Notes: a model not told the origin generated them from the letters alone. 64,000 nucleotides of DNA from Altererythrobacter aquiaggeris (GCF_037154015.1 NZ_JBANRL010000001.1:682001-746000), one strand, 5' to 3'; shown: positions 1 through 9,733, counted from the stretch's first letter. Numbers and translations are program-made.

Positions 1-1
1 C

Positions 2-976
2 TTATGTGATGACGAGGCCCGATCCGGCGAGCGCGCGCATATGGTGGTAATGCATGATGCCGAAGATATGGTCGATCCGGTTGGCCTGCCGTTACTTGAC
101 AGGGCGACACGGGTTGCAGACCTCGTCCAGCTACCCGTATTGCCGATCCCGCAGGGCCGCTCAAGGTGGATTGGCAGCCATTACTGCGAGGAATTTGCCG
201 AAGCGCACGCCAAAGGGATGGTCGTAAGGGACGCTATCGGTGCTGCGATCCCTTCAGCCGGAGTTGGCTGCGCTATGGCAAGATCGATATTGGATCGTCT
301 TGCAGCCGACGGCGCAGGGGACATGCCATTTGCTGCTGAGTGTCTTACGGAAGATTACGAGCTTGGCCTCCGCATTGCAGAACTTGGCGGGACGACGCGG
401 TTCATTCGGGTGCGTTCGGCAGATGGCCGCCTGATCGCAACGCGCGCCTGTTTCCCCCATCAGTTGGGCGCAGCGGTGCGCCAGAAGACCCGCTGGGTGC
501 TGGGCATCGCGTTTCAGGGTTGGGACCGGCTGGGGTGGAAAGGGGGCGTGGCCGACTTCTGGATGCGGGTGCGTGACCGGCGTGGACCGTTTACCGCTAT
601 TGTTTTGGCATCCGCCTATTTGCTGCTGGTGCTCAGCACAGTTGGGTGGGCGGCTAATCTCGCGGGGATGGGACAACCGATTGCGATTTCACCGCTCCTC
701 GAAATGTTGTTGATCATCAATTTTGCCAGCTTTGCATGGCGCGCCGCCGCGCGCTTCTCGTTTGCCGCAAACGAATATGGGCTGGTAGAGGGGCTTCGCG
801 CGGTCTTCCGGATACCGATAACAAATATCATTGCAATTATGGCCGGGCGGCGCGCGCTCGTGGCCTATTTCCTGTCACTTCGCGGGGCAGTGCAAGTTTG
901 GGACAAGACTACCCATGACGCCCACCCCGCACTCGAATACTTGGACAAGCCTGTTTTAGCCGAGGCTTCCGCATGA
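2..976 (+). CDS. Family 2 glycosyltransferase, processive type (5' truncated)
   Basis: The reading frame is open from the window edge, so the N-terminus lies upstream and only about the last 324 residues are here. Visible glycosyltransferase 2 marks are an acidic HDAED motif near the start, an E-D pair in CLTEDYELG and a QKTRW motif. Together these are the D, D/ED and QxxRW signature of membrane processive enzymes such as cellulose synthase and NfrB. The C-terminal part has several hydrophobic stretches, consistent with inner-membrane anchoring. Its stop overlaps the start of the next gene (ATGA at 973), so the two are translationally coupled. By analogy with the NfrB family it probably polymerises or exports a surface glycan. 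The substrate cannot be read from sequence. Confidence 0.8.
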   Translation, partial: LCDDEARSGERAHMVVMHDAEDMVDPVGLPLLDRATRVADLVQLPVLPIPQGRSRWIGSHYCEEFAEAHAKGMVVRDAIGAAIPSAGVGCAMARSILDRLAADGAGDMPFAAECLTEDYELGLRIAELGGTTRFIRVRSADGRLIATRACFPHQLGAAVRQKTRWVLGIAFQGWDRLGWKGGVADFWMRVRDRRGPFTAIVLASAYLLLVLSTVGWAANLAGMGQPIAISPLLEMLLIINFASFAWRAAARFSFAANEYGLVEGLRAVFRIPITNIIAIMAGRRALVAYFLSLRGAVQVWDKTTHDAHPALEYLDKPVLAEASA

Positions 977-2106
977 GGGCGGCAGCGGTTCAATCGAGGC
1001 GACGAGGGCAGCCGCTGCTAATCCTGATGTTGCTGGTCGCCGGTTGGAGTGCGGCGAGGATAGCGATGTGGGAATCCCCCTTTCCGGCCATTCGAGCGCT
1101 TGCCGAAACGGCAATTCCCGATCTGGTTGCCGCAGCGCCCGCTGACGCCGCAGCCGGCTTGCGCACAGAGGTCGAGCCGGAGCCGACCCTTGTATCTCGC
1201 CGGAAAGCTGCCGGATCATATGCACTGCCCGCGGGCACTGAGCACACTGATCGTAACAATCTGATCAGCCCGCCCGGACGCGTCGATGTGTTTCGCGTGG
1301 GCACGTCGCCTACGTTGGCGGCCGGCAACCAGCTACTTTGGCTGGCTGCCATGACGACCCTGCCGATGGCTCCAGAAACCGCCGCTTTGATTGGTCGGAA
1401 ATCTGATCCGCAAATTGATGCAAATCTGAACAGCAGCGTTCCGACCGGAACGGTGTCGCGGTGGGGTATGGACGGATGGATATTTTTCCGGGCCAACCAC
1501 GTCGCCAGCCCTTTGCTGGGGGCAAGTCCAGCGGCATACGGGTCAAGCCAATTTGGTGCGGTTGTGCGTTACCGGATTGCCCAAAACAGTCCCCGCGCAC
1601 CGCAAGCGTATGTGCGCACCACATCGGCAATCAATATCAGACAACGCGAAGTTGCTGCCGGGCTATCGGCAAGGCCTGTCGCTTCGGTGCCGTTGCGCCT
1701 TGCAGGTGAAATCCGGCTCTCTGATAATGGGGCGGGTACGGAAACCCGACCAGCGGTCTTTGCACATAGTGAACTGCCGGCGATAAATCTGCCGTTAGGT
1801 TTGCGCGCGGAAGGATACGCCCAGGGTGGTTATGTCGGCGGACGTTTCGCCACTGCATTCATAGATGGCCAAGCAGTGGCAACGCGCCAATTGGCCGACT
1901 TCGATCTCGGCTCCATCCGGGCCGGAGCCGGAGTGTGGGCAGGCGCCCAGCGAGGGGCCGCTCGTATCGATGCCGGACCAACTGCCGGCATGGATGTTAG
2001 GGTTGGAGCGGCAACTGCGCGAATTTCAGTCGACTACCGTGTAAAGATAGCCGGCAACGCCGAACCCGAATCCGGCGTGGCAGTCACTCTTGCCACCGGA
2101 TATTGA
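973..2106 (+). CDS. Putative outer-membrane/secreted partner of the glycosyltransferase (NfrA C-terminal-like)
   Basis: This 377-residue protein has a hydrophobic N-terminal segment (residues about 14-30, LLILMLLVAGW) that acts as a signal or anchor. A Pro/Ala-rich linker follows. The C-terminal 200 residues alternate polar and hydrophobic residues with many Gly and aromatics, and the protein ends in SGVAVTLATGY. A terminal aromatic after such a strand is typical of outer-membrane beta barrels. The start overlaps the glycosyltransferase stop by four bases. The pairing resembles the NfrB/NfrA glycan export system of enterobacteria, where the NfrA C-terminal domain sits in the outer membrane. 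That assignment is inference from context and the C-terminal pattern. A plain hypothetical periplasmic protein is the alternative. Confidence 0.55.
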   Translation: MRAAAVQSRRRGQPLLILMLLVAGWSAARIAMWESPFPAIRALAETAIPDLVAAAPADAAAGLRTEVEPEPTLVSRRKAAGSYALPAGTEHTDRNNLISPPGRVDVFRVGTSPTLAAGNQLLWLAAMTTLPMAPETAALIGRKSDPQIDANLNSSVPTGTVSRWGMDGWIFFRANHVASPLLGASPAAYGSSQFGAVVRYRIAQNSPRAPQAYVRTTSAINIRQREVAAGLSARPVASVPLRLAGEIRLSDNGAGTETRPAVFAHSELPAINLPLGLRAEGYAQGGYVGGRFATAFIDGQAVATRQLADFDLGSIRAGAGVWAGAQRGAARIDAGPTAGMDVRVGAATARISVDYRVKIAGNAEPESGVAVTLATGY

Positions 2107-2166
2107 TCGGTCTGCGCATTACCATGCCGCTTTGATGTAGCGCGCTGCTCGGCTAGGCGTGACGTG

Positions 2167-3081
2167 ATGGACGTCTATCTCCCAATCGCGAATCTGTCAG
2201 TCAACGGGCTGGTCATTGTCGCGTTGGGCGGGATCACCGGGATTTTGTCCGGACTGTTCGGGGTAGGCGGCGGTTTCTTGACCACGCCGTTGCTTATATT
2301 TTACGGCATTCCGCCGACAGTCGCCGCTGCCTCAGCCACTACGCAGGTAACCGGAGCGAGCGTATCTGGCGCTATCGCGCATCACAAACGTAACGGTGTC
2401 GATGCGAAGATCGGGCTCGTCATGGTTGCAGGGGGGACGATTGGCGCATTGATCGGAGCGGTACTTTTCCGGTTCTTCCAGTCGCTGGGCCAGATCGATG
2501 TGATGATCAGCATACTTTATGTCGTGATGCTGGGCACGATCGGTACACTGATGGGCCGTGAAGCGTTGCAATCGATCAATGCCGTCAAAAGCGGCGGCAA
2601 GCCCCGCGCGATGCGACGCCGCCATCACCCGCTGGTTGCCGCCCTTCCGTATCGCTGGCGGTTTTACAGCTCGGGCCTTTACATCAGTCCGATTGCGCCG
2701 CTCTTGCTGGGTGTTGTCGTCGGAATTCTGACCATGTTAATGGGCGTGGGCGGAGGTTTTATCCTGGTACCTGCGATGCTGTACATTCTTGGCATGAGCG
2801 CCAATGTGGTTGTGGGCACATCGCTGTTTCAAATTCTGTTTGTGACCATGGTTACGACCATGATGCATGCGCTGACAACCAAGGCAGTCGATATCGTACT
2901 GGCGGGCCTGTTGCTGCTGGGTTCCGTCATGGGGGCACAGGTCGGTTCGAAACTGGCGCTCAAAGCGAAGCCCGAAATGCTCCGGCTGGTGCTGGCGGCG
3001 ATTGTGCTGGCCGTTGCGCTGCGGATGGCATTCGGGCTTGGAGTGCAGCCGAGCGAGATTTTTACGGTGAGCCCGATATGA
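2167..3081 (+). CDS. TauE/SafE family membrane permease (sulfite exporter type)
   Basis: This is a polytopic inner-membrane protein of about 304 residues. It carries the two-fold glycine-rich repeat of the TauE/SafE (DUF81) family: GLFGVGGGFLTTPLL near the N-terminus and LMGVGGGFILVPAML in the second half. Each is followed by further hydrophobic helices. The family exports or imports small sulfur-containing anions or other organic acids, but the substrate here is unknown. ATG 2167 follows an in-frame GTG at 2164, and either could start translation. The stop overlaps the next start (ATGA at 3078), which ties it to the TIGR02186 protein, a pairing commonly seen in alphaproteobacteria. Confidence 0.85.
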   Translation: MDVYLPIANLSVNGLVIVALGGITGILSGLFGVGGGFLTTPLLIFYGIPPTVAAASATTQVTGASVSGAIAHHKRNGVDAKIGLVMVAGGTIGALIGAVLFRFFQSLGQIDVMISILYVVMLGTIGTLMGREALQSINAVKSGGKPRAMRRRHHPLVAALPYRWRFYSSGLYISPIAPLLLGVVVGILTMLMGVGGGFILVPAMLYILGMSANVVVGTSLFQILFVTMVTTMMHALTTKAVDIVLAGLLLLGSVMGAQVGSKLALKAKPEMLRLVLAAIVLAVALRMAFGLGVQPSEIFTVSPI

Positions 3082-3830
3082 TCCGGCTTTTCGCCCTGAT
3101 GGCCCTGGCTTTTGCGTTGATTGGCGCGCGCGATCCGATTTTGGTGCCCGAAGTGTCGCAGCACGAAGTGCAGGTCAGGCAGGGGTTCACAGGAACCGAA
3201 CTATTGCTGTTCGGCGCAGTGCTCGATCCCGATGGCCGGGCTGGCCGGGATTATGACATTGTCGTGGTTCTAAAGGGACCCGCAGAACCGATACGGGTAC
3301 GAGAGAAGAAAAAAGTTGCCGGAATGTGGATTAACGCAGACAGCACCGCATTCCGTTCCGCACCATCATTTTTTGCAGTGGTTTCTTCGCGTCCGGTACC
3401 CGAAATTGTTGATGAGAAAACAGCTGCAATTTACGAATTGGGCCTCGACTTCGTCCAATTGTCGCCGACAGGCGAAATAGACCCGGAAGAACAGCTGAAA
3501 TTCTCCGAAGGTTTGACCGGGATGCGCGCGCGTGCAGGCCTTTACAAAGAGGAATTTGGCGGGGTTCAGATCAGCGAGCAGGTGCTCTATCAGGCCCGCA
3601 TTTCGCTGCCGTCCAATGTGCAGACCGGAACCTACACCGCTGAAACATTTGCCATTACCCGCGGCCGCGTCATCGCATCAGCGGTATCCGAAATAGAAGT
3701 GCGTAAAGTCGGCTTTGACGCTTTGGTGGAAGTCTTCGCAGAAAAACAGAGCCTGTTTTACGGATTGCTCGCGGTCGCCCTCTCGGTTCTGATGGGCTGG
3801 ATGGCGGGCCGCCTGTTCGCGATGGTCTAG
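3078..3830 (+). CDS. TIGR02186 family membrane-anchored protein
   Basis: This 250-residue protein begins with a signal-like hydrophobic segment (LFALMALAFALIGA). It has a beta-rich extracytoplasmic domain (residues about 25-215) and ends in a transmembrane helix (LFYGLLAVALSVLMGW) followed by a short tail with one Arg. Length, architecture and the position directly behind a TauE/SafE permease match the alphaproteobacterial TIGR02186 family (Alph_Pro_TM). The function of that family is not established. The four-base overlap with the permease suggests the two proteins form one unit, with this one as a periplasmic accessory domain. Confidence 0.75.
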   Translation: MIRLFALMALAFALIGARDPILVPEVSQHEVQVRQGFTGTELLLFGAVLDPDGRAGRDYDIVVVLKGPAEPIRVREKKKVAGMWINADSTAFRSAPSFFAVVSSRPVPEIVDEKTAAIYELGLDFVQLSPTGEIDPEEQLKFSEGLTGMRARAGLYKEEFGGVQISEQVLYQARISLPSNVQTGTYTAETFAITRGRVIASAVSEIEVRKVGFDALVEVFAEKQSLFYGLLAVALSVLMGWMAGRLFAMV

Positions 3831-3910
3831 CGGTCCGATCCGTTGACCCGATCTTAACCCTACCGCGGCTAGTAGTCGAAGTAAGGATTTTGCGAGGTTT
3901 AAGCGAACAT

Positions 3911-5620
3911 ATGACCGATATGGGAAAACAGTCTTTCCAGACATTCGACCCTGCTCAGGAACCCGGGGCCATTTCGCTCAACGAAGAAAGCGCGTTTGCG
4001 GAATCCGCCGGCAGCATCAACGGAAAGCAGCCGATCGGTGTGGTGCTGGAAATTTCAGGTTCGGGATCGCAAATCGCACTCGATCTTCAACGTCTCAACG
4101 AATGTATGGAGGATGCTGATCCGTCGATAGCTTTGGCCGGTCAGGTCGGTAGCCAGATCAAGATCCGGGTAGGCAACAACTGGCTGCTGGCAAACGTCCG
4201 CAATCAGAAGCAGGACCGCCGCGAGGGCGGCGGCGTGCTCGCCAATATTGATTTCCTTGGCGAAGGACAGGAAGAAAAGCTCACCGGAAAAATCCACAGT
4301 TTCCGGCGCGGTGTAACCCGTTACCCCGTCCCCGGTGCGATGATTTTTCCTGCCACGACCGAAGACCTCAAGCAGATCTATGCCAGCGACGGGCGGGCGA
4401 ACGTGCAAATCGGCACGGTCTATCCCACCAAAGATATTCGGGCAGGCCTGTACATTGATGCCATGCTCGGCAAACACTTCGCGCTGCTGGGTTCGACCGG
4501 TACCGGTAAATCAACCAGTGCCGCATTGATTTTGCACAGGATCTGTCAGGCAGCGCCCGAAGGCCACATTGTGATGATCGACCCGCACGGGGAATATTCG
4601 GCGGCCTTCAAAACCACCGGAATGATTTTTGACGTCGGCAATCTTGCGATGCCCTATTGGCTGATGAACTTCGAAGAACATTGTGAAATTATGCTGACAT
4701 CTTCGGGTAATGACCGTCAGGAAGACTCAGAAATTCTTTCCCGCTGTCTGTTGGCTGCACGCTTCAAGAACCGTCTGGCGGAAGGCATGGGTAAGATTAC
4801 CGTCGATTCGCCGATCCCCTATCTGTTGTCTGATCTCACGACCGAAATCATGAATCAGATGGGGAAGCTGGACAAGGCAACCAGCAGTGCACCATTCATG
4901 CGGATCCGTAGTAAGATCGAGGAGCTGAAAAGTGATCCGCGCTATCAATTCATGTTCTCGGGAATGCTGGTTGGCGACACCATGTCCGAGTTCATTTCAA
5001 AGATTTTCCGGCTGCCAAGTGCCGGAAAACCAATTTCGATAATCGACGTGTCCGGCGTTCCGTCGGATATTACTTCGACTGTCGTTGCTGTGCTGAGCCG
5101 ATTGGTTTTCGATTATGCCATCTGGAGCCGTGAAGAAAAAACGCGCCCGATCCTGCTCGTTTGCGAGGAGGCGCACCGCTATGTCCCGAACGAGAAAAAC
5201 TCCGACGATTCTTCCGTCGGCCGAATTCTCAGCCGTATCGCCAAGGAAGGCCGCAAATACGGGATTTCGCTCGGATTGATCACGCAGAGGCCCTCGGACC
5301 TCGCCGAAGGTGTGTTGTCGCAGTGCGGCACAATCCTTTCGATGCGGCTCAACAACGACCGTGACCAGGCATTTGTCCGCAGCGCCATGCCGGAGGGTGC
5401 CCGCGGGTTCCTCGATTCAATTCCGGCGCTTCGTAACCGCGAGGTTATAATCTGCGGCGAGGGTGTCTCGATACCCATCAGGGTAAGTTTCGACACTCTG
5501 GAAGAATCCAAGCGTCCGGCATCGGAAGATCCCAGCTTCACCGAATTGTGGAGAGAGAGCGGCGGTGAAGAAGAGGCCGTTGCGCGAACCGTTCAAAGGT
5601 GGCGCGCGCAAGGGCGTTGA
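3911..5620 (+). CDS. HerA-like ATP-binding protein (HAS-barrel, DUF87)
   Basis: This is a hexameric-translocase-type ATPase of 569 residues. An N-terminal beta-barrel-like region (residues about 40-140) precedes a Walker A motif, GSTGTGKS, at residues 194-201. The Walker B strand ends in CEEAHRY at about 418-424. Later motifs GRKYGISLGLITQRPSDL and RLNNDRDQAFV match the HerA/FtsK-like family. I chose ATG 3911 over the in-frame TTG at 3890 because a GAGGT sequence lies between them. HerA ATPases process or pump DNA, in archaea together with the NurA nuclease. No nuclease gene is adjacent here, so the role is open. The convergent queE gene begins immediately after the stop. Confidence 0.8.
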   Translation: MTDMGKQSFQTFDPAQEPGAISLNEESAFAESAGSINGKQPIGVVLEISGSGSQIALDLQRLNECMEDADPSIALAGQVGSQIKIRVGNNWLLANVRNQKQDRREGGGVLANIDFLGEGQEEKLTGKIHSFRRGVTRYPVPGAMIFPATTEDLKQIYASDGRANVQIGTVYPTKDIRAGLYIDAMLGKHFALLGSTGTGKSTSAALILHRICQAAPEGHIVMIDPHGEYSAAFKTTGMIFDVGNLAMPYWLMNFEEHCEIMLTSSGNDRQEDSEILSRCLLAARFKNRLAEGMGKITVDSPIPYLLSDLTTEIMNQMGKLDKATSSAPFMRIRSKIEELKSDPRYQFMFSGMLVGDTMSEFISKIFRLPSAGKPISIIDVSGVPSDITSTVVAVLSRLVFDYAIWSREEKTRPILLVCEEAHRYVPNEKNSDDSSVGRILSRIAKEGRKYGISLGLITQRPSDLAEGVLSQCGTILSMRLNNDRDQAFVRSAMPEGARGFLDSIPALRNREVIICGEGVSIPIRVSFDTLEESKRPASEDPSFTELWRESGGEEEAVARTVQRWRAQGR

Positions 5621-6355
5621 TTACGTGCCCCGCGTGTCCCCGAACAAGTGGATATGCAAGCGATCGCTAAGTTGGAAACCGTGCTGCAAGCACTCACCAA
5701 CCAGCCATTTTTCCCTGGCGCGCAGAGCTTCGCTGTCGGTGCCCTCGGGCATCAGGAACACCTGCGATCTGGGTATAGCGTGTTCTGACACCAGGTCCGC
5801 GACTTCAGCCACATCCGCCGGTCGAGCGACTACGAATTTGAAAAAGGCGCGCGGTTCGGCAGCGTAATGCTCCAGCCGTTCGGCGATCAGCGCCAATTCG
5901 GCCGGGTTGCCGCTATGGGCCAGTTTCGGGCTGACATTATATTGGTCAATCCGGATATCGAGGCGGGATGGAGCGCTGGTGGTCCCGTTGGTTTCGACTT
6001 CCACCGTCATGTCGGGCAGCAACTCCAGCAGCGCGGCGAGGCCGGGGGCCTGCAATAGCGGTTCCCCTCCGGTTATGATTAGTCGCCGTTGGCCCAGATC
6101 GGTGATCCGGCGGGCCACATCTGCTTCGTCCAACGTTACCTGATTGGCTTTTCGGTCAAATGTTTCGGTGCTGCGATGCGGGCGATTGTCGCCTTCAAAG
6201 TGCCACGTATAGGCAGTGTCACACCACACGCAGGCCAGGTTGCAGCGCGACAGGCGGATGAAGGTGCAGGGCGCCCCAGCCGAGGGGCCTTCGCCCTGTA
6301 CCGAGGCGAAGATTTCCGGCTCACCGGGCGTGGTGGTGGCGAGGGTCAAAGCCAT
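5621..6355 (-). CDS. queE: 7-carboxy-7-deazaguanine synthase
   Basis: This radical SAM enzyme converts 6-carboxytetrahydropterin to 7-carboxy-7-deazaguanine in queuosine/preQ0 synthesis. The protein has 244 residues. The N-terminal SVQGEGPSAG motif is typical of QueE. The iron-sulfur cluster motif C38-x3-C42-x2-C45 lies in RCNLACVWCDT, and the SAM-binding ITGGEPLLQ follows at mid-protein. It is translated after the small upstream gene with a TGATG overlap, and valS precedes that gene, so the three form one minus-strand transcription unit. The other queuosine genes (queC, queD, queF) are not in the window. Confidence 0.93.
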   Translation of the reverse strand: MALTLATTTPGEPEIFASVQGEGPSAGAPCTFIRLSRCNLACVWCDTAYTWHFEGDNRPHRSTETFDRKANQVTLDEADVARRITDLGQRRLIITGGEPLLQAPGLAALLELLPDMTVEVETNGTTSAPSRLDIRIDQYNVSPKLAHSGNPAELALIAERLEHYAAEPRAFFKFVVARPADVAEVADLVSEHAIPRSQVFLMPEGTDSEALRAREKWLVGECLQHGFQLSDRLHIHLFGDTRGT

Positions 6356-6720
6356 CAGCCGCCGGTCCCGACATCTTCTATGCCGGCCTCGATGGTCCCT
6401 ACCGCCAGAGCGACGCCTCGACCGAATGCTTCGGGGGCAGAAAGTTCGATCTCGAAATAACCGCCCACATAGGCTGAAATCGCCTCGAATTCCGTCGCGC
6501 TAGCGGTTAAATCCTTGGCCGCCATCGCCTCGACAATGCGCGCTGCCCATTTCGGCCAGTCACGGTAAAGGTTGGCCAACACAGCTACCGCGCCTTGCTG
6601 ATCTTCTTCGCAAGCAGACACGGACACCAGATGGCCGTGCCAGTCCCCCTCGGCGACCAATCCGGACATACCGGGCTTGGCCATCAGGTTGAACCCGGGA
6701 GGTCCCTTGGCGTCAGCCAT
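6355..6720 (-). CDS. Conserved-looking hypothetical protein between valS and queE
   Basis: I do not recognise this 121-residue protein. It is soluble, acidic, Ala- and Glu-rich, and has no signal peptide or membrane segment. A central amphipathic helical stretch contains two tryptophans (DWPKWAARIVEAM). It starts three bases after the valS stop and its own stop shares one base with the queE start (TGATG), so it is certainly co-translated with these genes. Codon use resembles its neighbours. The tight packing supports a real gene, but nothing in the sequence gives a function. Confidence 0.75.
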   Translation of the reverse strand: MADAKGPPGFNLMAKPGMSGLVAEGDWHGHLVSVSACEEDQQGAVAVLANLYRDWPKWAARIVEAMAAKDLTASATEFEAISAYVGGYFEIELSAPEAFGRGVALAVGTIEAGIEDVGTGG

Positions 6721-6723
6721 GCA

Positions 6724-9618
6724 TCACCCGAGCCGTTGCAATGCCGCCATCAGCCGCTCCGCTTCAGCAGAATGATGCGCAAAATCAGTCTTTGCCTTTT
6801 CGACCGCCTCGGGCTTGGCCCGTTCGACGAAATTCGCATTGCCGAGCCGCCCTTCGAGCGATTTGGCTTCCTTCGATGAGGCCTCCAAGGCTTTGGCCAG
6901 CCGGGACTTTTCGGCTTCGATATCGACCAAGCCGCCGAGCGGCACTACGAAAATATCTGCGCCCACGCCGATCTGCATCGCTGCGCCGCCGGGGGCCGGG
7001 TTGAAGTGAACCGCGCTGATCCGGGCGATCCGTTCGATAGCTGGCTGGCTGCCCGCGATCACCGTTTTTGCGGCGGCCGATGGCGCGGCCAGATAGGCTT
7101 CCAGCTTCGCTCCGGGCGGAATGCCCAATTCGTTCTTTGCTCCGCGCATGGCTCTGGTCAGCGCGATCAGCCATTCGACTTCGGCCTTGGCCTCGGCATC
7201 CACCGATGCGCCCGGTTCGGGCCATTTGGCAGTGATTAGCGGGTAATGCGCGCGGTCGCCCCCGATTTGACCTTGGGCGTGCCACAATTCTTCGGTGATG
7301 AACGGCATGAAGGGGTGGAGCATGACCAGAATCTGGTCGAGCACCCATCCGGCCACCGCCTTGGTTTCCTCGTCAAAGTTGCCTTTGATCAGTTCGATGT
7401 ACCAGTCGCAGAAATTGTCCCACACGAAGTGATAGATCGCGTTTGCCGCCGCATCGAAGCGCAGATCGGCCAGCGCCTTGTCCAGTGCCGCCAGCGTTTC
7501 GACGACCTCACCGATGATCCAGCGATTAACCGCGCCGGTGGCCACGGGGGCCTCCAGCGTGGTCGATGCGCCGATGCCGTTGGACTGGCAGAACCGCGCC
7601 GCATTCCACAGCTTGGTCGCAAAGTTGCGGTAACCCTCGACGCGGCTGTTATCCATTTTGATGTCGCGGCCCTGGCTTTCCATCGCGGCCATGAAGAACC
7701 GCAGCGCGTCCGCACCATACTGGTCGATCAGGCCTAGCGGATCGACGACGTTGCCCTTGGACTTGGACATTTTCGCGCCGTCTGCCGCACGCACCAGCCC
7801 GTGCAGATACAGCCGCGGCCACGGGTTCCGACCGGTCAGATGGCTACCCATCATCATCATCCGGGCATCCCAGAAGAACAGGATATCGAACCCGGAAATC
7901 AGCAGGTTGTTGGGATAATGCTGCTTGAACAGTTCGGCGTTTTCGTCCGGCCAACCGAGTGTCGCAAAAGGCCATAGTGCGGAGGAAAACCAGGTGTCGA
8001 GAACGTCTTCATCTCGATAGATCGGAATCGAGCCAGAAAGTCCGATCCCTTCTGATATAAGATACTTGGGAACATCTGATCTAGGAGGAAATCCGGCCGC
8101 GTCGCTTGCGTTCGCAGAAACATAAATTTTGTCGCGGTTAACGCCGTAATATGTAGCCGCGAGTGCCTTCGCTTCTTCTTCGGTTTCGGCTACAAAGCTA
8201 GGCTTTTCAATTCCTGAAATTTCCTGATGAACAACTTCTAATCCATCTTCAGTTTTCCTCGGCCCATACCAGGCCGGTATCTGGTGCCCCCACCAAAGCT
8301 GGCGCGATACACACCACGGCTGGATATTCTCCATCCAGTTGAAAAAGGTCTTCTCCCAGCTTTTCGGGACGATTTCGACTCCGCCACTACGAACAGCTTC
8401 AATCGGCTTTTTCGCCAAAGTCTCGGCATCGACATACCATTGATCGGTCAGCCACGGTTCGATCACCACGCCGCCGCGGTCGCCGAATGGCGTGGCGATT
8501 GTGCGCGGTTCGGCGTCCAGTTCGACCTCTTCGCCTTTTTTCGTTTTGGTTAAGTGCGGGATCAGCAAGCCTGCTTCCTTCAGCCGCCGGATTACCAGTT
8601 CGCGCGCGCCATCCACGCCGTCACGTTTGAAACGGTGCAGGCCGAGAAATTCTTCAGGCACCAGCTTGTCTGCGGTCTGGCAAACATTTGCCTCACCATC
8701 GAGCACATTGAGCATGTCGCCCGGCGCAAAGCCCGCGCGTTTTCCGACATCGAAATCGTTAAAATCATGACCCGGGGTAATCTTGACCGCGCCGCTGCCC
8801 AATTCAGGATCGGCGTGTTCGTCGGCCACAATAGGCACGCGGCGACCCGTAAGCGGCAGCACCACATATTTTCCGACAACGCTGGCATAACGCGCATCGT
8901 CCGGATGCACGGCAACCGCCATATCGGCGAGCATGGTCTCGGGCCGCGTGGTCGCAACCTGGATGAAATCGCGCCCGTCGCCGAGCTTGACGCCGTCTTC
9001 CAGCGGATATTTGAAGTGCCAGAAACTGCCTTTCAGGTCCTGCGTTTCAACCTCCAGATCGCTGATCGCGGTTTTCAGTTTCGGATCCCAGTTTACCAGC
9101 CGTTTGTCACGGTAGATCAGGCCCTGTTCGTGCAGTTTCACGAAAACCTTTGACACAGCATCGCTGAAATGCGGGTCCATAGTGAACTGCTCGCGGCTCC
9201 AGTCCATCGAACAGCCGAGGCGGCGCAGCTGGTTGGTTATCTCCCCGCCGCTTTCCTCTTTCCATTCCCAGACTTTCTCGATGAAATCCTCGCGCGAATA
9301 ATTGGTGCGTTTGTCCTGCCGTGCCTCCATCTGACGCTCGACCACCATCTGTGTGGCAATCCCGGCATGATCTGTACCTACGACCCACAGCGCATCCTTG
9401 CCACGCATGCGTTCGTATCGGATCATGATATCCTGAAGCGTGTTATCCAGCGCATGGCCGATGTGCAGGCTGCCCGTTACATTCGGCGGCGGATTGACGA
9501 TAGTGAACGGCTCCGCATCGGGGCGGACGGGACGATAAAGCCCTTCCGTCTCCCAGTGAAGGCGCCATTTTGCTTCGATTGAAGCGGGATCGAATGTGGT
9601 ATCAAGATTGCCTGTCAT
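6724..9618 (-). CDS. valS: Valyl-tRNA synthetase
   Basis: This class I aminoacyl-tRNA synthetase charges tRNA-Val. From ATG 9618 it has 964 residues. An in-frame TTG at 9657 would add 13, but the ATG has an AAAGG Shine-Dalgarno sequence. HIGH is at residues 52-55 and KMSKS at 616-620. The editing (CP1) region lies between them, and an anticodon-binding domain plus the C-terminal coiled-coil arm rich in Lys/Glu/Ala follow. The sequence around residues 450-530, between [11 protein letters not shown] and [10 protein letters not shown], is longer than in E. coli ValRS. It is encoded by DNA of noticeably lower GC than the rest of the gene. Confidence 0.97.
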   Translation of the reverse strand: MTGNLDTTFDPASIEAKWRLHWETEGLYRPVRPDAEPFTIVNPPPNVTGSLHIGHALDNTLQDIMIRYERMRGKDALWVVGTDHAGIATQMVVERQMEARQDKRTNYSREDFIEKVWEWKEESGGEITNQLRRLGCSMDWSREQFTMDPHFSDAVSKVFVKLHEQGLIYRDKRLVNWDPKLKTAISDLEVETQDLKGSFWHFKYPLEDGVKLGDGRDFIQVATTRPETMLADMAVAVHPDDARYASVVGKYVVLPLTGRRVPIVADEHADPELGSGAVKITPGHDFNDFDVGKRAGFAPGDMLNVLDGEANVCQTADKLVPEEFLGLHRFKRDGVDGARELVIRRLKEAGLLIPHLTKTKKGEEVELDAEPRTIATPFGDRGGVVIEPWLTDQWYVDAETLAKKPIEAVRSGGVEIVPKSWEKTFFNWMENIQPWCVSRQLWWGHQIPAWYGPRKTEDGLEVVHQEISGIEKPSFVAETEEEAKALAATYYGVNRDKIYVSANASDAAGFPPRSDVPKYLISEGIGLSGSIPIYRDEDVLDTWFSSALWPFATLGWPDENAELFKQHYPNNLLISGFDILFFWDARMMMMGSHLTGRNPWPRLYLHGLVRAADGAKMSKSKGNVVDPLGLIDQYGADALRFFMAAMESQGRDIKMDNSRVEGYRNFATKLWNAARFCQSNGIGASTTLEAPVATGAVNRWIIGEVVETLAALDKALADLRFDAAANAIYHFVWDNFCDWYIELIKGNFDEETKAVAGWVLDQILVMLHPFMPFITEELWHAQGQIGGDRAHYPLITAKWPEPGASVDAEAKAEVEWLIALTRAMRGAKNELGIPPGAKLEAYLAAPSAAAKTVIAGSQPAIERIARISAVHFNPAPGGAAMQIGVGADIFVVPLGGLVDIEAEKSRLAKALEASSKEAKSLEGRLGNANFVERAKPEAVEKAKTDFAHHSAEAERLMAALQRLG
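8030..8280 (-). other. AT-rich insertion within valS
   Basis: The 240 bases at 8041-8280 contain 113 G or C (47%). Flanking valS sequence is clearly richer (for example about 70% at 8461-8520). The stretch encodes a block of about 80 residues with unusual codon choice, located just before the conserved [10 protein letters not shown] motif. The E. coli enzyme has only a short loop there. The reading frame is intact. Confidence 0.6.
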
Positions 9619-9733
9619 ATCGTCTGCGCCTTTGCCAGCGAGGCGGTGCGCGTGCAAGCGCCGCCACGTAAGGCCTCATGCAATTTGTCGGTAAGTGCTT
9701 GTAGCGTGCCGGATTTGCCCGCATAGACGACTG

